NCBI GenBank assembly: GCA_021613335.1
Contig: JAJTWR010000032.1
Span: 1,191,001 to 1,255,000, forward strand
Reading direction: 5' to 3'
DNA from: Whitmania pigra
Lineage: Eukaryota; Annelida; Clitellata; Hirudinida; Haemopidae
Length of the DNA: 64,000 nt
This document shows, in pieces, positions 1 through 11,379 of this stretch. The notes beneath the pieces were generated by a model, which did not search any database, was not told where the DNA came from, and saw nothing but the letters and a program-made list of their open reading frames with translations. Numbering within the stretch: the stretch's first letter is position 1; each line of letters opens with the position of its first letter. Both the position numbers and the translations under genes were made by a program.

Positions 1-300
1 TGATGTCAGGGGGTAAAGAGTTCCAGGGTTTGACGACTCGGTTGATGAAGAAGTGTTGCCTGTGTTTGGTGGAACATTGTTCTTGTCGTAGACAAAGGAG
101 ATGACCGCGAGTTCTTGAAGTAAGAAACGAAGGGAATTTCGGAATTGTGCACTGAACAAGCTCGTGAACTATTTTATAGCAGAAGCATAGGTCGATGACA
201 AGCCGTCTTCAAGAGTATTGAGTCTCAGTAGCCGTAATCTGGTATGGTAGGGCAGAGATCTAAATCCGGGTATGGTTCTTGTAAAATATCTTTGGATATC
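1..300 (-). mobile_element. LINE reverse transcriptase, C-terminal remnant
   Basis: Reading the minus strand, one frame gives a run resembling the end of L2/CR1-type LINE polymerases: RLVIDLCFCYKIVHELV, then TRGHLLCLRQEQ, then FFINRVVKPWNSLPPDI. The block of hydrophobic helix, basic region and W-N-S-L-P is the usual C-terminal signature of this class. The fragment is cut by the left window edge and has frame breaks, so it is a relic. It ends near position 300, where the RING-gene tandem repeat begins. Confidence 0.7.
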
Positions 301-741
301 TGGATTTAAGAATTTTTCAAAACAGATTGCAATTCAGGAATTTCATTTTAAATTTTTCCAGAGGGGAACAAACCCTCACACAACTTGAAGAGATGACCTT
401 TTTTGGATTCTAGTCTAAAGTCAAGGAAGTGGTTGTTCAATGTAAATGAAAATTGAGAAATGTGTTTTCACTTTTTTAAATAGTATCACGTTGATGAATT
501 TAAAAACTTACCTGTTTATTTACGGAAATTTTTAAAATAATAAAATACAAATTTATTGCCATAAATTATTGATCTTTGTGAGTTACCTCGTAAACTAGCG
601 AAATTTAAGAACCTGTCGAATATAAAGGAACTATATGCACAGAGTACATTAAGAACATTCGTCTGTTATTAATCCCATATTGTTTTTATCTGCTTAAATC
701 TTATAAATTAAAATTTTCCTTAAAAACAAATTTAGAAAAAA

Positions 742-1620
742 ATGCGTAAAGGAAATGACGAAAGGTTAGAAGACTTACCCCATGCGGGTGAAATTTGTCA
801 TACTGCAATCGGCACTGGAGGTCCTCATCTGAATAGATATCCAAAGCAGGAACAAAGTGAAGTAAAGACTTCAAGAAAAAGAAAAATGCAAGAAAGTAAA
901 CAGAAAAAAGAAAAGAAGCCAAAAATCGAATTTGAGTGCTTAATATGTCTAGAGGTTATTAAGGGAAGATATGTGGGCAATCCGTCAGTTTGCAAACATA
1001 GCTTTTGTGTCAAGTGCATCACAGAGTGGGCGAAAAAACATGATACCTGTCCAATGGATCGCGCCAAATTTCAATTCATTAACATCGTCAAAAATTCAAA
1101 CGGAGAACTTGTGAGGCAAACCGATAGAAGAGGAAAGAAGATAACTGAAACTTATCAAGAGGCAATTCAGTCAGCTACAACAATCCTGCAACCGCAACAT
1201 TTGCATCAAGAAGCAACATCAACTCATCAAGCGGCATCTTTGGGGTCAAACGCTGAAATTATTCAGCAAGCTAGGTTTGAACTTGCGACAACTCAACTGC
1301 CAGAATTAGCAACTTTTCCGCCAAATCCAATTTTATCAGCAGTAACGCCTCACAGCAACATAACATACGTCAACAATTCAACCTTTTCGACAACAATTCA
1401 GCGGCATACGTCAATATCTCAATCACTTAGGGGACTGCTTCAACAAGTCAATGATCTAAAGAAACAATCTTTTCCGCTAAATCCAATTTTATCAGCAGTA
1501 ACGCCTCACAGCAACATAACATACGTCAACAATTCAACCTTTTCGACAACAACTCAGCGGCTTACGTCAATATCTCAATCACTTAGGGGACTGCTTCAAC
1601 AAGTCAATGATCTAAATTAA
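742..1620 (+). CDS. PHRF1-like RING-finger protein, array copy 1
   Basis: The gene encodes an intronless 292-residue protein. A lysine/arginine-rich stretch (residues 42-61) looks like a nuclear localisation signal. The RING finger follows with ligands C66, C69, C84, H86, C89, C92, C103 and D106. Asp in the last position and the following R-x-K-F-x-F segment match the RING of PHRF1 (PHD and RING finger protein 1). RING domains of this kind usually act as E3 ubiquitin ligases, so that role is inferred. The C-terminus is rich in Q, T, S and N and contains two tandem copies of a 52-residue segment starting F-P-x-N-P-I-L. There is no PHD finger, unlike the related gene at 47251. Intronless structure and tandem copies suggest a retrocopy that then amplified. 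An AATAAA-like site at 1753 could end the transcript. Confidence 0.85.
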   Translation: MRKGNDERLEDLPHAGEICHTAIGTGGPHLNRYPKQEQSEVKTSRKRKMQESKQKKEKKPKIEFECLICLEVIKGRYVGNPSVCKHSFCVKCITEWAKKHDTCPMDRAKFQFINIVKNSNGELVRQTDRRGKKITETYQEAIQSATTILQPQHLHQEATSTHQAASLGSNAEIIQQARFELATTQLPELATFPPNPILSAVTPHSNITYVNNSTFSTTIQRHTSISQSLRGLLQQVNDLKKQSFPLNPILSAVTPHSNITYVNNSTFSTTTQRLTSISQSLRGLLQQVNDLN

Positions 1621-2411
1621 CAACTCGGTCGTCCAATTCAACAATAGCTCCACGGATGTTTACAGAAGAGATAATAACTTATTAATTAACAAAATCGCGT
1701 CTTATTACCAGTTACAAACAACTTTTTCTTTTCAAATTTAGTGAATTTATTCAATAAAATCATACAAAAAGCATCTGTTAATGCAATTTATTATTTTAGT
1801 AAATTCCTATCAAGGAATGCACTTTTTCATAAACACAAACTGAAGTTTGAAGACAAAAGTCTGACCAAGTAACCTTAGATTAATTACAATTGGTTTCCAA
1901 TTAAACAGGCCTTAGAGTTGACTGCCAACTATAAATAGATCTATAAATAGGACCACAATACGATTATAAACGTTTAAGATTTTTCCAAAACAGAGTGCAA
2001 TTCAGGAACTTCATTTTAAATTTTTCCAGAGGGGAACAAACCCTCACACAACTTGAAGAGATGACCTTTTTTTTTGATTCTAGTCTAAAGTCAGGGGAGC
2101 GGTTGTTCAATGTAAATGAAAATTGAGAAATGTGTTTTCACTTTATTAAATAGTATATAGTTGATGAATTCAAAAACTTACCTGTTTATTTACGGAAATT
2201 TTTAAAATAATAAAATACAAATTTATTGCCATAAATTATTGATCTTTGTGAGTTACCTCGTAAACTAGCGAAATTTAAGAACCTGTCGAATATAAAGGAA
2301 CTATATGCACAGAGTACATTAAGAACATTCGTCTGTTATTAATCCCATATTGTTTTTATCTGCTTAAATCTTATAAATTAAAATTTTCCTTAAAAACAAA
2401 TTTAGAAAAAA

Positions 2412-3290
2412 ATGCGTAAAGGAAATGACGAAAGGTTAGAAGACTTACCCCATGCGGGTGAAATTTGTCATACTGCAATCGGCACTGGAGGTCCTCATCT
2501 GAATAGATATCCAAAGCAGGAACAAAGTGAAGTAAAGACTTCAAGAAAAAGAAAAATGCAAGAAAGTAAACAGAAAAAAGAAAAGAAGCCAAAAATCGAA
2601 TTTGAGTGCTTAATATGTCTAGAGGTTATTAAGGGAAGATATGTGGGCAATCCGTCAGTTTGCAAACATAGCTTTTGTGTCAAGTGCATCACAGAGTGGG
2701 CGAAAAAACATGATACCTGTCCAATGGATCGCGCCAAATTTCAATTCATTAACATCGTCAAAAATTCAAACGGAGAACTTGTGAGGCAAACCGATAGAAG
2801 AGGAAAGAAGATAACTGAAACTTATCAAGAGGCAATTCAGTCAGCTACAACAATCCTGCAACCGCAACATTTGCATCAAGAAGCAACATCAACTCATCAA
2901 GCGGCATCTTTGGGGTCAAACGCTGAAATTATTCAGCAAGCTAGGTTTGAACTTGCGACAACTCAACTGCCAGAATTAGCAACTTTTCCGCCAAATCCAA
3001 TTTTATCAGCAGTAACGCCTCACAGCAACATAACATACGTCAACAATTCAACCTTTTCGACAACAATTCAGCGGCATACGTCAATATCTCAATCACTTAG
3101 GGGACTGCTTCAACAAGTCAATGATCTAAAGAAACAATCTTTTCCGCCAAATCCAATTTTATCAGCAGTAACGCCTCACAGCAACATAACATACGTCAAC
3201 AATTCAACCTTTTCGACAACAACTCAGCGGCTTACGTCAATATCTCAATCACTTAGGGGACTGCTTCAACAAGTCAATGATCTAAATTAA
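2412..3290 (+). CDS. PHRF1-like RING-finger protein, array copy 2
   Basis: This is a second full copy of the 292-residue RING protein. It has the same C3HC3D ligands (C66 to D106), the same basic nuclear-signal-like stretch and the same double 52-residue C-terminal repeat. It differs from copy 1 by Pro rather than Leu at the start of the second repeat (F-P-P-N). It lies exactly one 1670-bp period downstream, with the same flanks, so any promoter is duplicated with it. Confidence 0.85.
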   Translation: MRKGNDERLEDLPHAGEICHTAIGTGGPHLNRYPKQEQSEVKTSRKRKMQESKQKKEKKPKIEFECLICLEVIKGRYVGNPSVCKHSFCVKCITEWAKKHDTCPMDRAKFQFINIVKNSNGELVRQTDRRGKKITETYQEAIQSATTILQPQHLHQEATSTHQAASLGSNAEIIQQARFELATTQLPELATFPPNPILSAVTPHSNITYVNNSTFSTTIQRHTSISQSLRGLLQQVNDLKKQSFPPNPILSAVTPHSNITYVNNSTFSTTTQRLTSISQSLRGLLQQVNDLN

Positions 3291-4081
3291 CAACTCGGTC
3301 GTCCAATTCAACAATAGCTCCACGGATGTTTACAGAAGAGATAATAACTTATTAATTAACAAAATCGCGTCTTATTACCAGTTACAAACAACTTTTTCTT
3401 TTCAAATTTAGTGAATTTATTCAATAAAATCATACAAAAAGCATCTGTTAATGCAATTTATTATTTTAGTAAATTCCTATCAAGGAATGCACTTTTTCAT
3501 AAACACAAACTGAAGTTTGAAGACAAAAGTCTGACCAAGTAACCTTAGATTAATTACAATTGGTTTCCAATTAAACAGGCCTTAGAGTTGACTGCCAACT
3601 ATAAATAGATCTATAAATAGGACCACAATACGATTATAAACGTTTAAGATTTTTCCAAAACAGAGTGCAATTCAGGAACTTCATTTTAAATTTTTCCAGA
3701 GGGGAACAAACCCTCACACAACTTGAAGAGATGACCTTTTTTTTTGATTCTAGTCTAAAGTCAGGGGAGCGGTTGTTCAATGTAAATGAAAATTGAGAAA
3801 TGTGTTTTCACTTTATTAAATAGTATATAGTTGATGAATTCAAAAACTTACCTGTTTATTTACGGAAATTTTTAAAATAATAAAATACAAATTTATTGCC
3901 ATAAATTATTGATCTTTGTGAGTTACCTCGTAAACTAGCGAAATTTAAGAACCTGTCGAATATAAAGGAACTATATGCACAGAGTACATTAAGAACATTC
4001 GTCTGTTATTAATCCCATATTGTTTTTATCTGCTTAAATCTTATAAATTAAAATTTTCCTTAAAAACAAATTTAGAAAAAA

Positions 4082-4960
4082 ATGCGTAAAGGAAATGACG
4101 AAAGGTTAGAAGACTTACCCCATGCGGGTGAAATTTGTCATACTGCAATCGGCACTGGAGGTCCTCATCTGAATAGATATCCAAAGCAGGAACAAAGTGA
4201 AGTAAAGACTTCAAGAAAAAGAAAAATGCAAGAAAGTAAACAGAAAAAAGAAAAGAAGCCAAAAATCGAATTTGAGTGCTTAATATGTCTAGAGGTTATT
4301 AAGGGAAGATATGTGGGCAATCCGTCAGTTTGCAAACATAGCTTTTGTGTCAAGTGCATCACAGAGTGGGCGAAAAAACATGATACCTGTCCAATGGATC
4401 GCGCCAAATTTCAATTCATTAACATCGTCAAAAATTCAAACGGAGAACTTGTGAGGCAAACCGATAGAAGAGGAAAGAAGATAACTGAAACTTATCAAGA
4501 GGCAATTCAGTCAGCTACAACAATCCTGCAACCGCAACATTTGCATCAAGAAGCAACATCAACTCATCAAGCGGCATCTTTGGGGTCAAACGCTGAAATT
4601 ATTCAGCAAGCTAGGTTTGAACTTGCGACAACTCAACTGCCAGAATTAGCAACTTTTCCGCCAAATCCAATTTTATCAGCAGTAACGCCTCACAGCAACA
4701 TAACATACGTCAACAATTCAACCTTTTCGACAACAATTCAGCGGCATACGTCAATATCTCAATCACTTAGGGGACTGCTTCAACAAGTCAATGATCTAAA
4801 GAAACAATCTTTTCCGCCAAATCCAATTTTATCAGCAGTAACGCCTCACAGCAACATAACATACGTCAACAATTCAACCTTTTCGACAACAACTCAGCGG
4901 CTTACGTCAATATCTCAATCACTTAGGGGACTGCTTCAACAAGTCAATGATCTAAATTAA
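4082..4960 (+). CDS. PHRF1-like RING-finger protein, array copy 3
   Basis: This third full copy appears identical in protein sequence to copy 2. All RING ligands and both C-terminal repeats are intact. The identity reaches into the spacer on both sides, which points to a very recent duplication or ongoing homogenisation. An assembly artefact is possible because the copies are so similar. Confidence 0.85.
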   Translation: MRKGNDERLEDLPHAGEICHTAIGTGGPHLNRYPKQEQSEVKTSRKRKMQESKQKKEKKPKIEFECLICLEVIKGRYVGNPSVCKHSFCVKCITEWAKKHDTCPMDRAKFQFINIVKNSNGELVRQTDRRGKKITETYQEAIQSATTILQPQHLHQEATSTHQAASLGSNAEIIQQARFELATTQLPELATFPPNPILSAVTPHSNITYVNNSTFSTTIQRHTSISQSLRGLLQQVNDLKKQSFPPNPILSAVTPHSNITYVNNSTFSTTTQRLTSISQSLRGLLQQVNDLN

Positions 4961-5751
4961 CAACTCGGTCGTCCAATTCAACAATAGCTCCACGGATGTT
5001 TACAGAAGAGATAATAACTTATTAATTAACAAAATCGCGTCTTATTACCAGTTACAAACAACTTTTTCTTTTCAAATTTAGTGAATTTATTCAATAAAAT
5101 CATACAAAAAGCATCTGTTAATGCAATTTATTATTTTAGTAAATTCCTATCAAGGAATGCACTTTTTCATAAACACAAACTGAAGTTTGAAGACAAAAGT
5201 CTGACCAAGTAACCTTAGATTAATTACAATTGGTTTCCAATTAAACAGGCCTTAGAGTTGACTGCCAACTATAAATAGATCTATAAATAGGACCACAATA
5301 CGATTATAAACGTTTAAGATTTTTCCAAAACAGAGTGCAATTCAGGAACTTCATTTTAAATTTTTCCAGAGGGGAACAAACCCTCACACAACTTGAAGAG
5401 ATGACCTTTTTTTTTGATTCTAGTCTAAAGTCAGGGGAGCGGTTGTTCAATGTAAATGAAAATTGAGAAATGTGTTTTCACTTTATTAAATAGTATATAG
5501 TTGATGAATTCAAAAACTTACCTGTTTATTTACGGAAATTTTTAAAATAATAAAATACAAATTTATTGCCATAAATTATTGATCTTTGTGAGTTACCTCG
5601 TAAACTAGCGAAATTTAAGAACCTGTCGAATATAAAGGAACTATATGCACAGAGTACATTAAGAACATTCGTCTGTTATTAATCCCATATTGTTTTTATC
5701 TGCTTAAATCTTATAAATTAAAATTTTCCTTAAAAACAAATTTAGAAAAAA

Positions 5752-6258
5752 ATGCGTAAAGGAAATGACGAAAGGTTAGAAGACTTACCCCATGCGGGTG
5801 AAATTTGTCATACTGCAATCGGCACTGGAGGTCCTCATCTGAATAGATATCCAAAGCAGGAACAAAGTGAAGTAAAGACTTCAAGAAAAAGAAAAATGCA
5901 AGAAAGTAAACAGAAAAAAGAAAAGAAGCCAAAAATCGAATTTGAGTGCTTAATATGTCTAGAGGTTATTAAGGGAAGATATGTGGGCAATCCGTCAGTT
6001 TGCAAACATAGCTTTTGTGTCAAGTGCATCACAGAGTGGGCGAAAAAACATGATACCTGTCCAATGGATCGCGCCAAATTTCAATTCATTAACATCGTCA
6101 AAAATTCAAACGGAGAACTTGTGAGGCAAACCGATAGAAGAGGAAAGAAGATAACTGAAACTTATCAAGAGGCAATTCAGTCAGCTACAACAATCCTGCA
6201 ACCGCAACATTTACAACTTTTATTTTATTGTGACTACGATTGGTTTGTTACTTCGTAA
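5752..6258 (+). CDS. Truncated PHRF1-like RING protein, array copy 4
   Basis: This copy matches the others through the RING finger and up to the Q-P-Q-H-L segment. At 6213 it runs into unrelated DNA and gains about 14 new residues before a stop, giving 168 residues. The RING itself is complete (C66 to D106), so a RING-only protein could still be made. The Q/T/S-rich tail and both 52-residue repeats are lost. The break marks the right end of the tandem array. Confidence 0.7.
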   Translation: MRKGNDERLEDLPHAGEICHTAIGTGGPHLNRYPKQEQSEVKTSRKRKMQESKQKKEKKPKIEFECLICLEVIKGRYVGNPSVCKHSFCVKCITEWAKKHDTCPMDRAKFQFINIVKNSNGELVRQTDRRGKKITETYQEAIQSATTILQPQHLQLLFYCDYDWFVTS

Positions 6259-6864
6259 TTCCGCCTAGAAATTACTTTTTACGCATGTTTTGTTAGATGT
6301 CAAACATCCAAAGCTCTCGAAATTGTAGAGTTTAAGGACAGCATGACTTAATCGAAGTTTTAAGTCCAAAATCCAAAATTAATTTTCCAATCAAATGTGG
6401 TTGCGACCAAATGAGGTCCATCTTATGTTTGAAAACATTCATACAGTAGTAAAAATATTTTACTACAAGTATTACTATTATTCTAAGCAACCTTCTTCAT
6501 TGCATATAAACTTTCTCTTAATAAAAAAATAATTACCACAAAAATTAACTTAAATGGTATTATTATTCGAGTTTCAAATGTGGGTTGTTTGGCTGGATGA
6601 ACGTGTGATATGGTCAGATCATATTAATTATGTCTTATAAAAAAAACCCCTCAAAACAGTAACAGAATGTTATCTAATATTCAAATTTATATTGACAAAA
6701 CGATTCACTTATGTTCTAGTATACTTATTTATCCATATATGGCATTATAATATTTTTAAAATCATACACAATAAATAAGTAAAATCGACTCATGAAGTTT
6801 CTGGATAGTGTCTGTTTTCTGCTGTTTCTGCTATTTTAATTTTTGTTCTTCTGAATAAATCTGT
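6259..6864. other. Intergenic, no gene seen
   Basis: This is AT-rich sequence between the array and the microsatellite. I see no open frame of note and no recognisable repeat. Confidence 0.6.
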
Positions 6865-7210
<346 letters not shown>

Positions 7211-7377
7211 TATAATAATTTGTTAAATGTTGGTTTATTTAATTAAATTTCAAATTTAATTATTTTATAAAATTACTTTCTTGAATGTATCATCTTTTAT
7301 TTCGCTAACAGGGTAAATATTAGAAGCCACACAATTTTAAAGAATCATGCTGGACATAAACGAGCTTTTTAGTAAAA

Positions 7378-8001
7378 ATGAAGAGCGAAATTTCTTCATT
7401 TAAGTCAGGTGTTGCAGATTCGGATTTATCCTTAAATCCAGAAACTACTGAGAATGAAACGGTTGACAAGGTAACAGTTGAAGATTCGAAAGAACAAAAA
7501 CAGGCCAAAGAGAACCATCGAAATGAAGACGAATGTCCCATTTGTCTCAAAGTGATGAATGAGATGAATATTGCATATCTTAAAGAATGTGGCCATAAAT
7601 TTTGCGAGCAGTGCATCACGGAATGGGCAAAAGGACACGACGCTTGTCCTTGCGATCAGGTTAAATTTCAGTTGGTGACCATCGTTAACAGACTGACAGG
7701 AGGACTCGTTAGAAACGTTGTGTCTAACATGGAAATACTGGATAGTTTTATTGTTGATGACAATACCATTGAGACTGTTACAACATATATTAAAAACAAA
7801 GTCTATTTCAAGTCCAAAACAACAACTCCTTACGGGGATATTATCAGCTCGACCGCCGCGAGTTTTGACAAAATCGATAATTTTTCAAGCGAGACCATTC
7901 GTTGTGCAGATGGCGGTGTTGTGATAACATTTGTTACCGTGAGTAATGGACTGACATCGGTAGCTAACATAATTTTTGGCTCCGAATCGAGTAGCCTATA
8001 A
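7378..8001 (+). CDS. PHRF1-like RING-finger protein (diverged paralogue)
   Basis: The gene encodes an intronless 207-residue protein. The acidic, Ser/Thr-rich N-terminus leads to a RING with ligands C53, C56, C71, H73, C76, C79, C90 and D93. This is the same C3HC3D pattern as the tandem array, and it is followed by the shared segment K-F-Q-L-V-T-I-V and a T-G-G-L-V-R motif. The C-terminal half is unlike the array proteins and has no domain I recognise. An AATAAA polyadenylation signal occurs at about 8105. An E3 ubiquitin-ligase role is inferred from the RING only. Confidence 0.8.
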   Translation: MKSEISSFKSGVADSDLSLNPETTENETVDKVTVEDSKEQKQAKENHRNEDECPICLKVMNEMNIAYLKECGHKFCEQCITEWAKGHDACPCDQVKFQLVTIVNRLTGGLVRNVVSNMEILDSFIVDDNTIETVTTYIKNKVYFKSKTTTPYGDIISSTAASFDKIDNFSSETIRCADGGVVITFVTVSNGLTSVANIIFGSESSSL

Positions 8002-8139
8002 AGACCAAAAGCACAAGATGTGTTGTAGTAATTGAAAATCTTTTAAAATACTTCGGCATACTAAACATTCTTTAAAAAAATTGAATCTCATTGTTCCGTT
8101 ATTAAATAAAAACGAGTTCTTCAATGTTTTACCCTAGCT

Positions 8140-9110
8140 CAGGGGTGGGCAACCTTTTTGCGCGTGCTGGCCAAAACCGGTAAAATCTCTGACACAAAAT
8201 TCTTCTGCGTGCCAACCAATTTTTTGAGAACATATCCATATAGTGTATGCAAAAACCTGAAGAAATAACGAAAATTCATCCCGAGCGGCAAAAACGTAGA
8301 ATACAATGACAAAATGAACTTTATTTATCTTCAAAATAACAAAAAATCCTTGAACTTATATAAAAGGTAGTCACGTAAAAATAAGAATCAGCCCGACAGA
8401 TCAGTGGGATTTCTGCTGCTGCATCGTTGATGATAGAGATTTTACATCCGGTTTATATTTAGTGACCTTTAGAGATATACAAGACCTACTGGTTTCGTCA
8501 GTCAGGCTACTCCTATTGCGAGACTTAACAAAGTTCATCATCGAGAACAAAGATTCACAAGCATATGTGGATGAAAACATGGTTAGCAATGTTGTCGCTA
8601 ACTTTTTTAAGCAGGAAATATTTTCTGGAATTGCATTCCATGTAATCAGTAGCTTGTTTTCTGCGCTTATTTCTGGTACTAGCATGTCCAATCGCTTTTT
8701 CTCGATGTTTTCCAAGTCAGCTCTAATATCAACGAATTTTTGCTTCCAAATTGAGCTACTTTGAAATTCAATCAATTGCATTTCAAAATCGCTCGTGTCG
8801 AGCCACGAAAACATATGAAGGTTTAGTTCCTCCAGTTTCATATTGTCTGGAATTTTCCTTTTCTATATGAACGTCGGCACGCTCATTCGTTAACACGCGC
8901 TGGTCCTGACTCACACTCGCGGCTGGCGCAGTACAACGTTCACAACGTGACGTCATTCATCGAAAACAGCATTTCCCCGAGAAGCTTGGCGAGGGTCATT
9001 TAACTGGAGGCGCATTTAAAGGGTAAAATGTTGATAAATGAAGGATTACAGGAGATAGTTTCGCGTGCCAGAAAAACAATGGTGGCGTGCCATGTTTGCC
9101 ATGGTTCCTT
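8140..9110 (-). mobile_element. hAT DNA transposon remnant
   Basis: The left end starts CAGGGGTGGGCAACC, a typical hAT terminal sequence, preceded by CCCTAGCT. A degraded partner (GTTTGCCATGGTTCC) sits near 9090-9108. The minus strand at 8401-8841 encodes 146 residues ending in a hAT dimerisation region: C-L-K-K-L-A-T-T-L-L-T-M-F-S-S-T-Y-A-C-E, then a short gap, then F-S-M-M-N. This resembles the GTF2IRD2/ZBED5 branch. The rest of the transposase is missing, so this is an internally deleted, non-functional copy. No clear target duplication is visible on the right. Confidence 0.75.
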
Positions 9111-9569
9111 AAGATTCTAAATACTTTTATTACTCTGAGACAAATAAAAGTTCAGTCCGTCCTTTATTCTTTTCTAAATTTAGATCAATGAAGTAAACCT
9201 AAATCTCACAAGATGAAACAAACACCTCAATTAATATTTAATTATTATAAATTTGCTGATGAATATAAAAGTACTCAAATATAATATTATGTCATCCCAC
9301 ATAGTTAATTTTTATTTTATTTTTTCAAAGTCAATGATTGATGATATTTGTTGTTTCATTTCATAAATTGAAAAAAACTGACACTAAACTTTTATTATCA
9401 TAATATAAATGTTTAAGATAAAAAGTTATTACGCTACTAAATCAAATGGATAAATTAAACAATAAATTTATTAAATATTTAATAATATAAAATTTTAGCT
9501 GTCTTTTTCAGAGAAGCTTCAAATTTTAAGATGCTTAGCTAGAATCCGTTTGTTAAGGTATTAAGGAGA
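9111..9569. other. Intergenic, upstream of RING gene
   Basis: This is AT-rich DNA with no ORF or repeat that I recognise. It presumably contains the promoter of the gene at 9570, but I see no firm TATA element close to the ATG. Confidence 0.5.
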
Positions 9570-10073
9570 ATGAGCAGTGAAAAAAATGCATTGTCATCCT
9601 TAACTGAAGAACTTTCTGGAAGAGATGAAGATTCTGGCTCAAATTTAAATTCTAAAAATGAAAACAAATTTGAAGATGAAGATTCGGGAACCATGCAAGA
9701 GGAAGTGGAAACTAAACATGAATGCGTTATTTGTTACGAACCGATTGGGGGAGAAACTTTGGGCAATCCGTCGGGATGCAAACATAACTTCTGCGTCGAA
9801 TGCATTCAAGAGTGGTGGCAAACACACGACTGGTGTCCAGTTGATCGAGTGAAATTTCAATGCTTGAACATAGTCAATCAGGAAACTGGAGAATTGGTTA
9901 AAAAATGGAAGAAAAACAAGGAAGGGCTTACTAGGCTTTCATTTTATGGAATTGGTGAACCTTCTTATGCTTCATTTAGAACCACTTCAAATGCTTTTGT
10001 TTTGGAATATTTTCACAATGATGTCCACATTGAAATAATTAATTCTAGGCCTGGTTTTACAGCTGTTCAATAA
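9570..10073 (+). CDS. PHRF1-like RING-finger protein (short paralogue)
   Basis: The gene encodes an intronless 167-residue protein. The acidic N-terminus (rich in E, D, S and N) is followed by a RING with C52, C55, C70, H72, C75, C78, C89 and D92. The motif C-P-V-D-R-V-K-F-Q-C-L-N-I-V is closest in this window to the PHRF1 RING. A conserved tail motif, T-G-E-L-V-K, matches T-G-E-L-V-R in the gene at 47251. The remaining C-terminus has no known domain. Confidence 0.8.
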   Translation: MSSEKNALSSLTEELSGRDEDSGSNLNSKNENKFEDEDSGTMQEEVETKHECVICYEPIGGETLGNPSGCKHNFCVECIQEWWQTHDWCPVDRVKFQCLNIVNQETGELVKKWKKNKEGLTRLSFYGIGEPSYASFRTTSNAFVLEYFHNDVHIEIINSRPGFTAVQ

Positions 10074-10217
10074 ATCACACCATTATTTTGTTCTTCTCAA
10101 AATCTAATTATGTTTTTATTGGAGAATTTGATTCTCTTCTCACACTTTCGATTTTATTAAAACATAGGAAAAAATATTGAATTGACATTAAAAATAATGA
10201 CATTAAAGATAATTCTA

Positions 10218-10252
10218 TTCTGTCGCCGGGCTGTTATGACGGGTCACCGAAG
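10218..10252 (+). mobile_element. Solo inverted-repeat end of GC-rich element
   Basis: The sequence TCTGTCGCCGGGCTGTTATG followed by ACGGGTCACC matches the right terminus of the element at 60029-60843. Only this end is present, so it is a fragment of the same repeat family. Confidence 0.7.
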
Positions 10253-10794
10253 AAATGCCCTAATTCAAAGGTTGACAAAAGATAATTTAATCTAGTTTTT
10301 ATGAACAGGTTATTATTGTCAGACCACTACGAGTAGTGATTGCCGCTTGAGCATTCGTGATGCCATTCACAGCACATCGGAATAATTTAATTAATGAAAT
10401 AATTTTTATTGACCAATGTCCTTGTATTTTTAATGACGTTATAAAGCAAAATCATTAAAACAAAGAAAAACGATTAATTATTTCAAATCACAAGAGAGCT
10501 TTTATCGAAAGAGTTTCTGAGTTTGATGCTCTCAGAACACGCGATTAAAAAGAACATGCTCGTCAATAGTGATCAATAGATGGCACTTTTTGAGTTAATT
10601 GTTGAGATTATATTTGTTAAATTATATTATGTTGCTTTAGAGCAATGTCATCAAAATACTTAACCTATGTGTCATTTGTCCACTACATTATATAATTTAC
10701 AATTTTTTAATTTGTGACACTATTATATATTAACGTTATCTGTTGTGGAGGCGCAATAATTAAATTTTTGCGCAATAGACAACACCAAGTATGT
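10253..10794. other. Intergenic, no gene seen
   Basis: This is AT-rich non-coding sequence with no ORF or recognisable element. Confidence 0.5.
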
Positions 10795-10990
10795 TTTCAC
10801 AAATCGAATAATTAATACCTGGAATAATCTGCCTCATTGTCTCAGCCAGCACCTATAGTCTTTTCACCTCCCTCCTCAATGAATATGTCACCTTTTCTCC
10901 TTTACCTCTCGTTTCTTTTCTTAATGTTTTGCACTCTGATAGTCATCCAAACACTTAATAAAATAAATTAAATAAATAAATAAAATATAA
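10795..10990 (+). mobile_element. LINE 3' tail
   Basis: The plus strand reads R-I-I-N-T-W-N-N-L-P-H-C-L-S, a common LINE C-terminal signature. About 120 bp later it ends in a simple AAATAAATAAATAAA tail. This looks like a severely 5'-truncated LINE insertion. Confidence 0.55.
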
Positions 10991-11129
10991 CGCCCCTGAT
11001 TTTTTTTACTTATTTCTAGTTAAATGGAAGCGGACTTTTAGCATAGAGATGATATTTTATTACAATCATATCGTTTAGATGTTAATAATCTTAATGTTTT
11101 TTCTAAGCGTTTCATAATTTTTCAACTAG

Positions 11130-11308
11130 ATTGCCCTGTTAGATTTCAATATTTCCTGGAAGGCAACAAATGCTTCAAAATGATGGTTGGCAATTGGGAT
11201 TGATATACAGGCAGACAATTGTGCAACTTTTTGCATCCTCGTTTTCATCCTGTTATTGTGGATCTCAAGAATGACTCTCTGATGTTCTCCCGTTTCTTAG
11301 AAAAAAAA
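11130..11308 (+). pseudogene. C-type lectin exon, decayed
   Basis: After an acceptor-like TTTTTCAACTAG, the frame reads C-P-V-R-F-Q-Y-F-L-E-G-N-K-C and G-N-W-D, then a stop (TGA at 11201), then L-C-N-F-L-H-P-R-F-H-P-V-I-V-D-L-K-N-D. This matches exon 2 of the lectin gene at 30437-30641. The stop replaces a conserved Trp. The exon ends at a GCAAGC, where the homologues also have a GC dinucleotide. No partner exons are nearby, because a LINE fragment follows directly. Confidence 0.8.
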
Positions 11309-11379
11309 GCAAGCATTTCTCGAGATGATACTGTTATAATATCAAAAATTTTATTGACAATAGCTCTTCTCTTTCCATA

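Larger units (their letters stand above)
303..6212 (+). repeat. Tandem array, 1670-bp unit, about 3.5 copies
   Basis: The same sequence recurs at 303, 1973, 3643 and 5313, a period of 1670 bp. Each unit holds a RING gene with about 440 bp of 5' flank and about 350 bp of 3' flank. By eye the second and third units show no difference. The first differs at scattered sites in the 5' flank and at one codon (Leu instead of Pro at the start of the second C-terminal repeat). The fourth stops matching at 6213, inside the coding sequence. The gap of about 790 bp between genes is unit spacer with no other gene. A TATAAAG motif lies about 120 bp before each ATG. Near-identity implies recent unequal crossing-over or gene conversion. 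Confidence 0.95.

Noticed and set aside
701..1067. Minus-strand frames of 73 and 80 codons repeated in each RING unit
   Set aside because: They are antisense shadows of the RING coding sequence.
303..6212. CRISPR-like or satellite array
   Set aside because: The repeat unit is 1670 bp with a full gene, and the context is eukaryotic.
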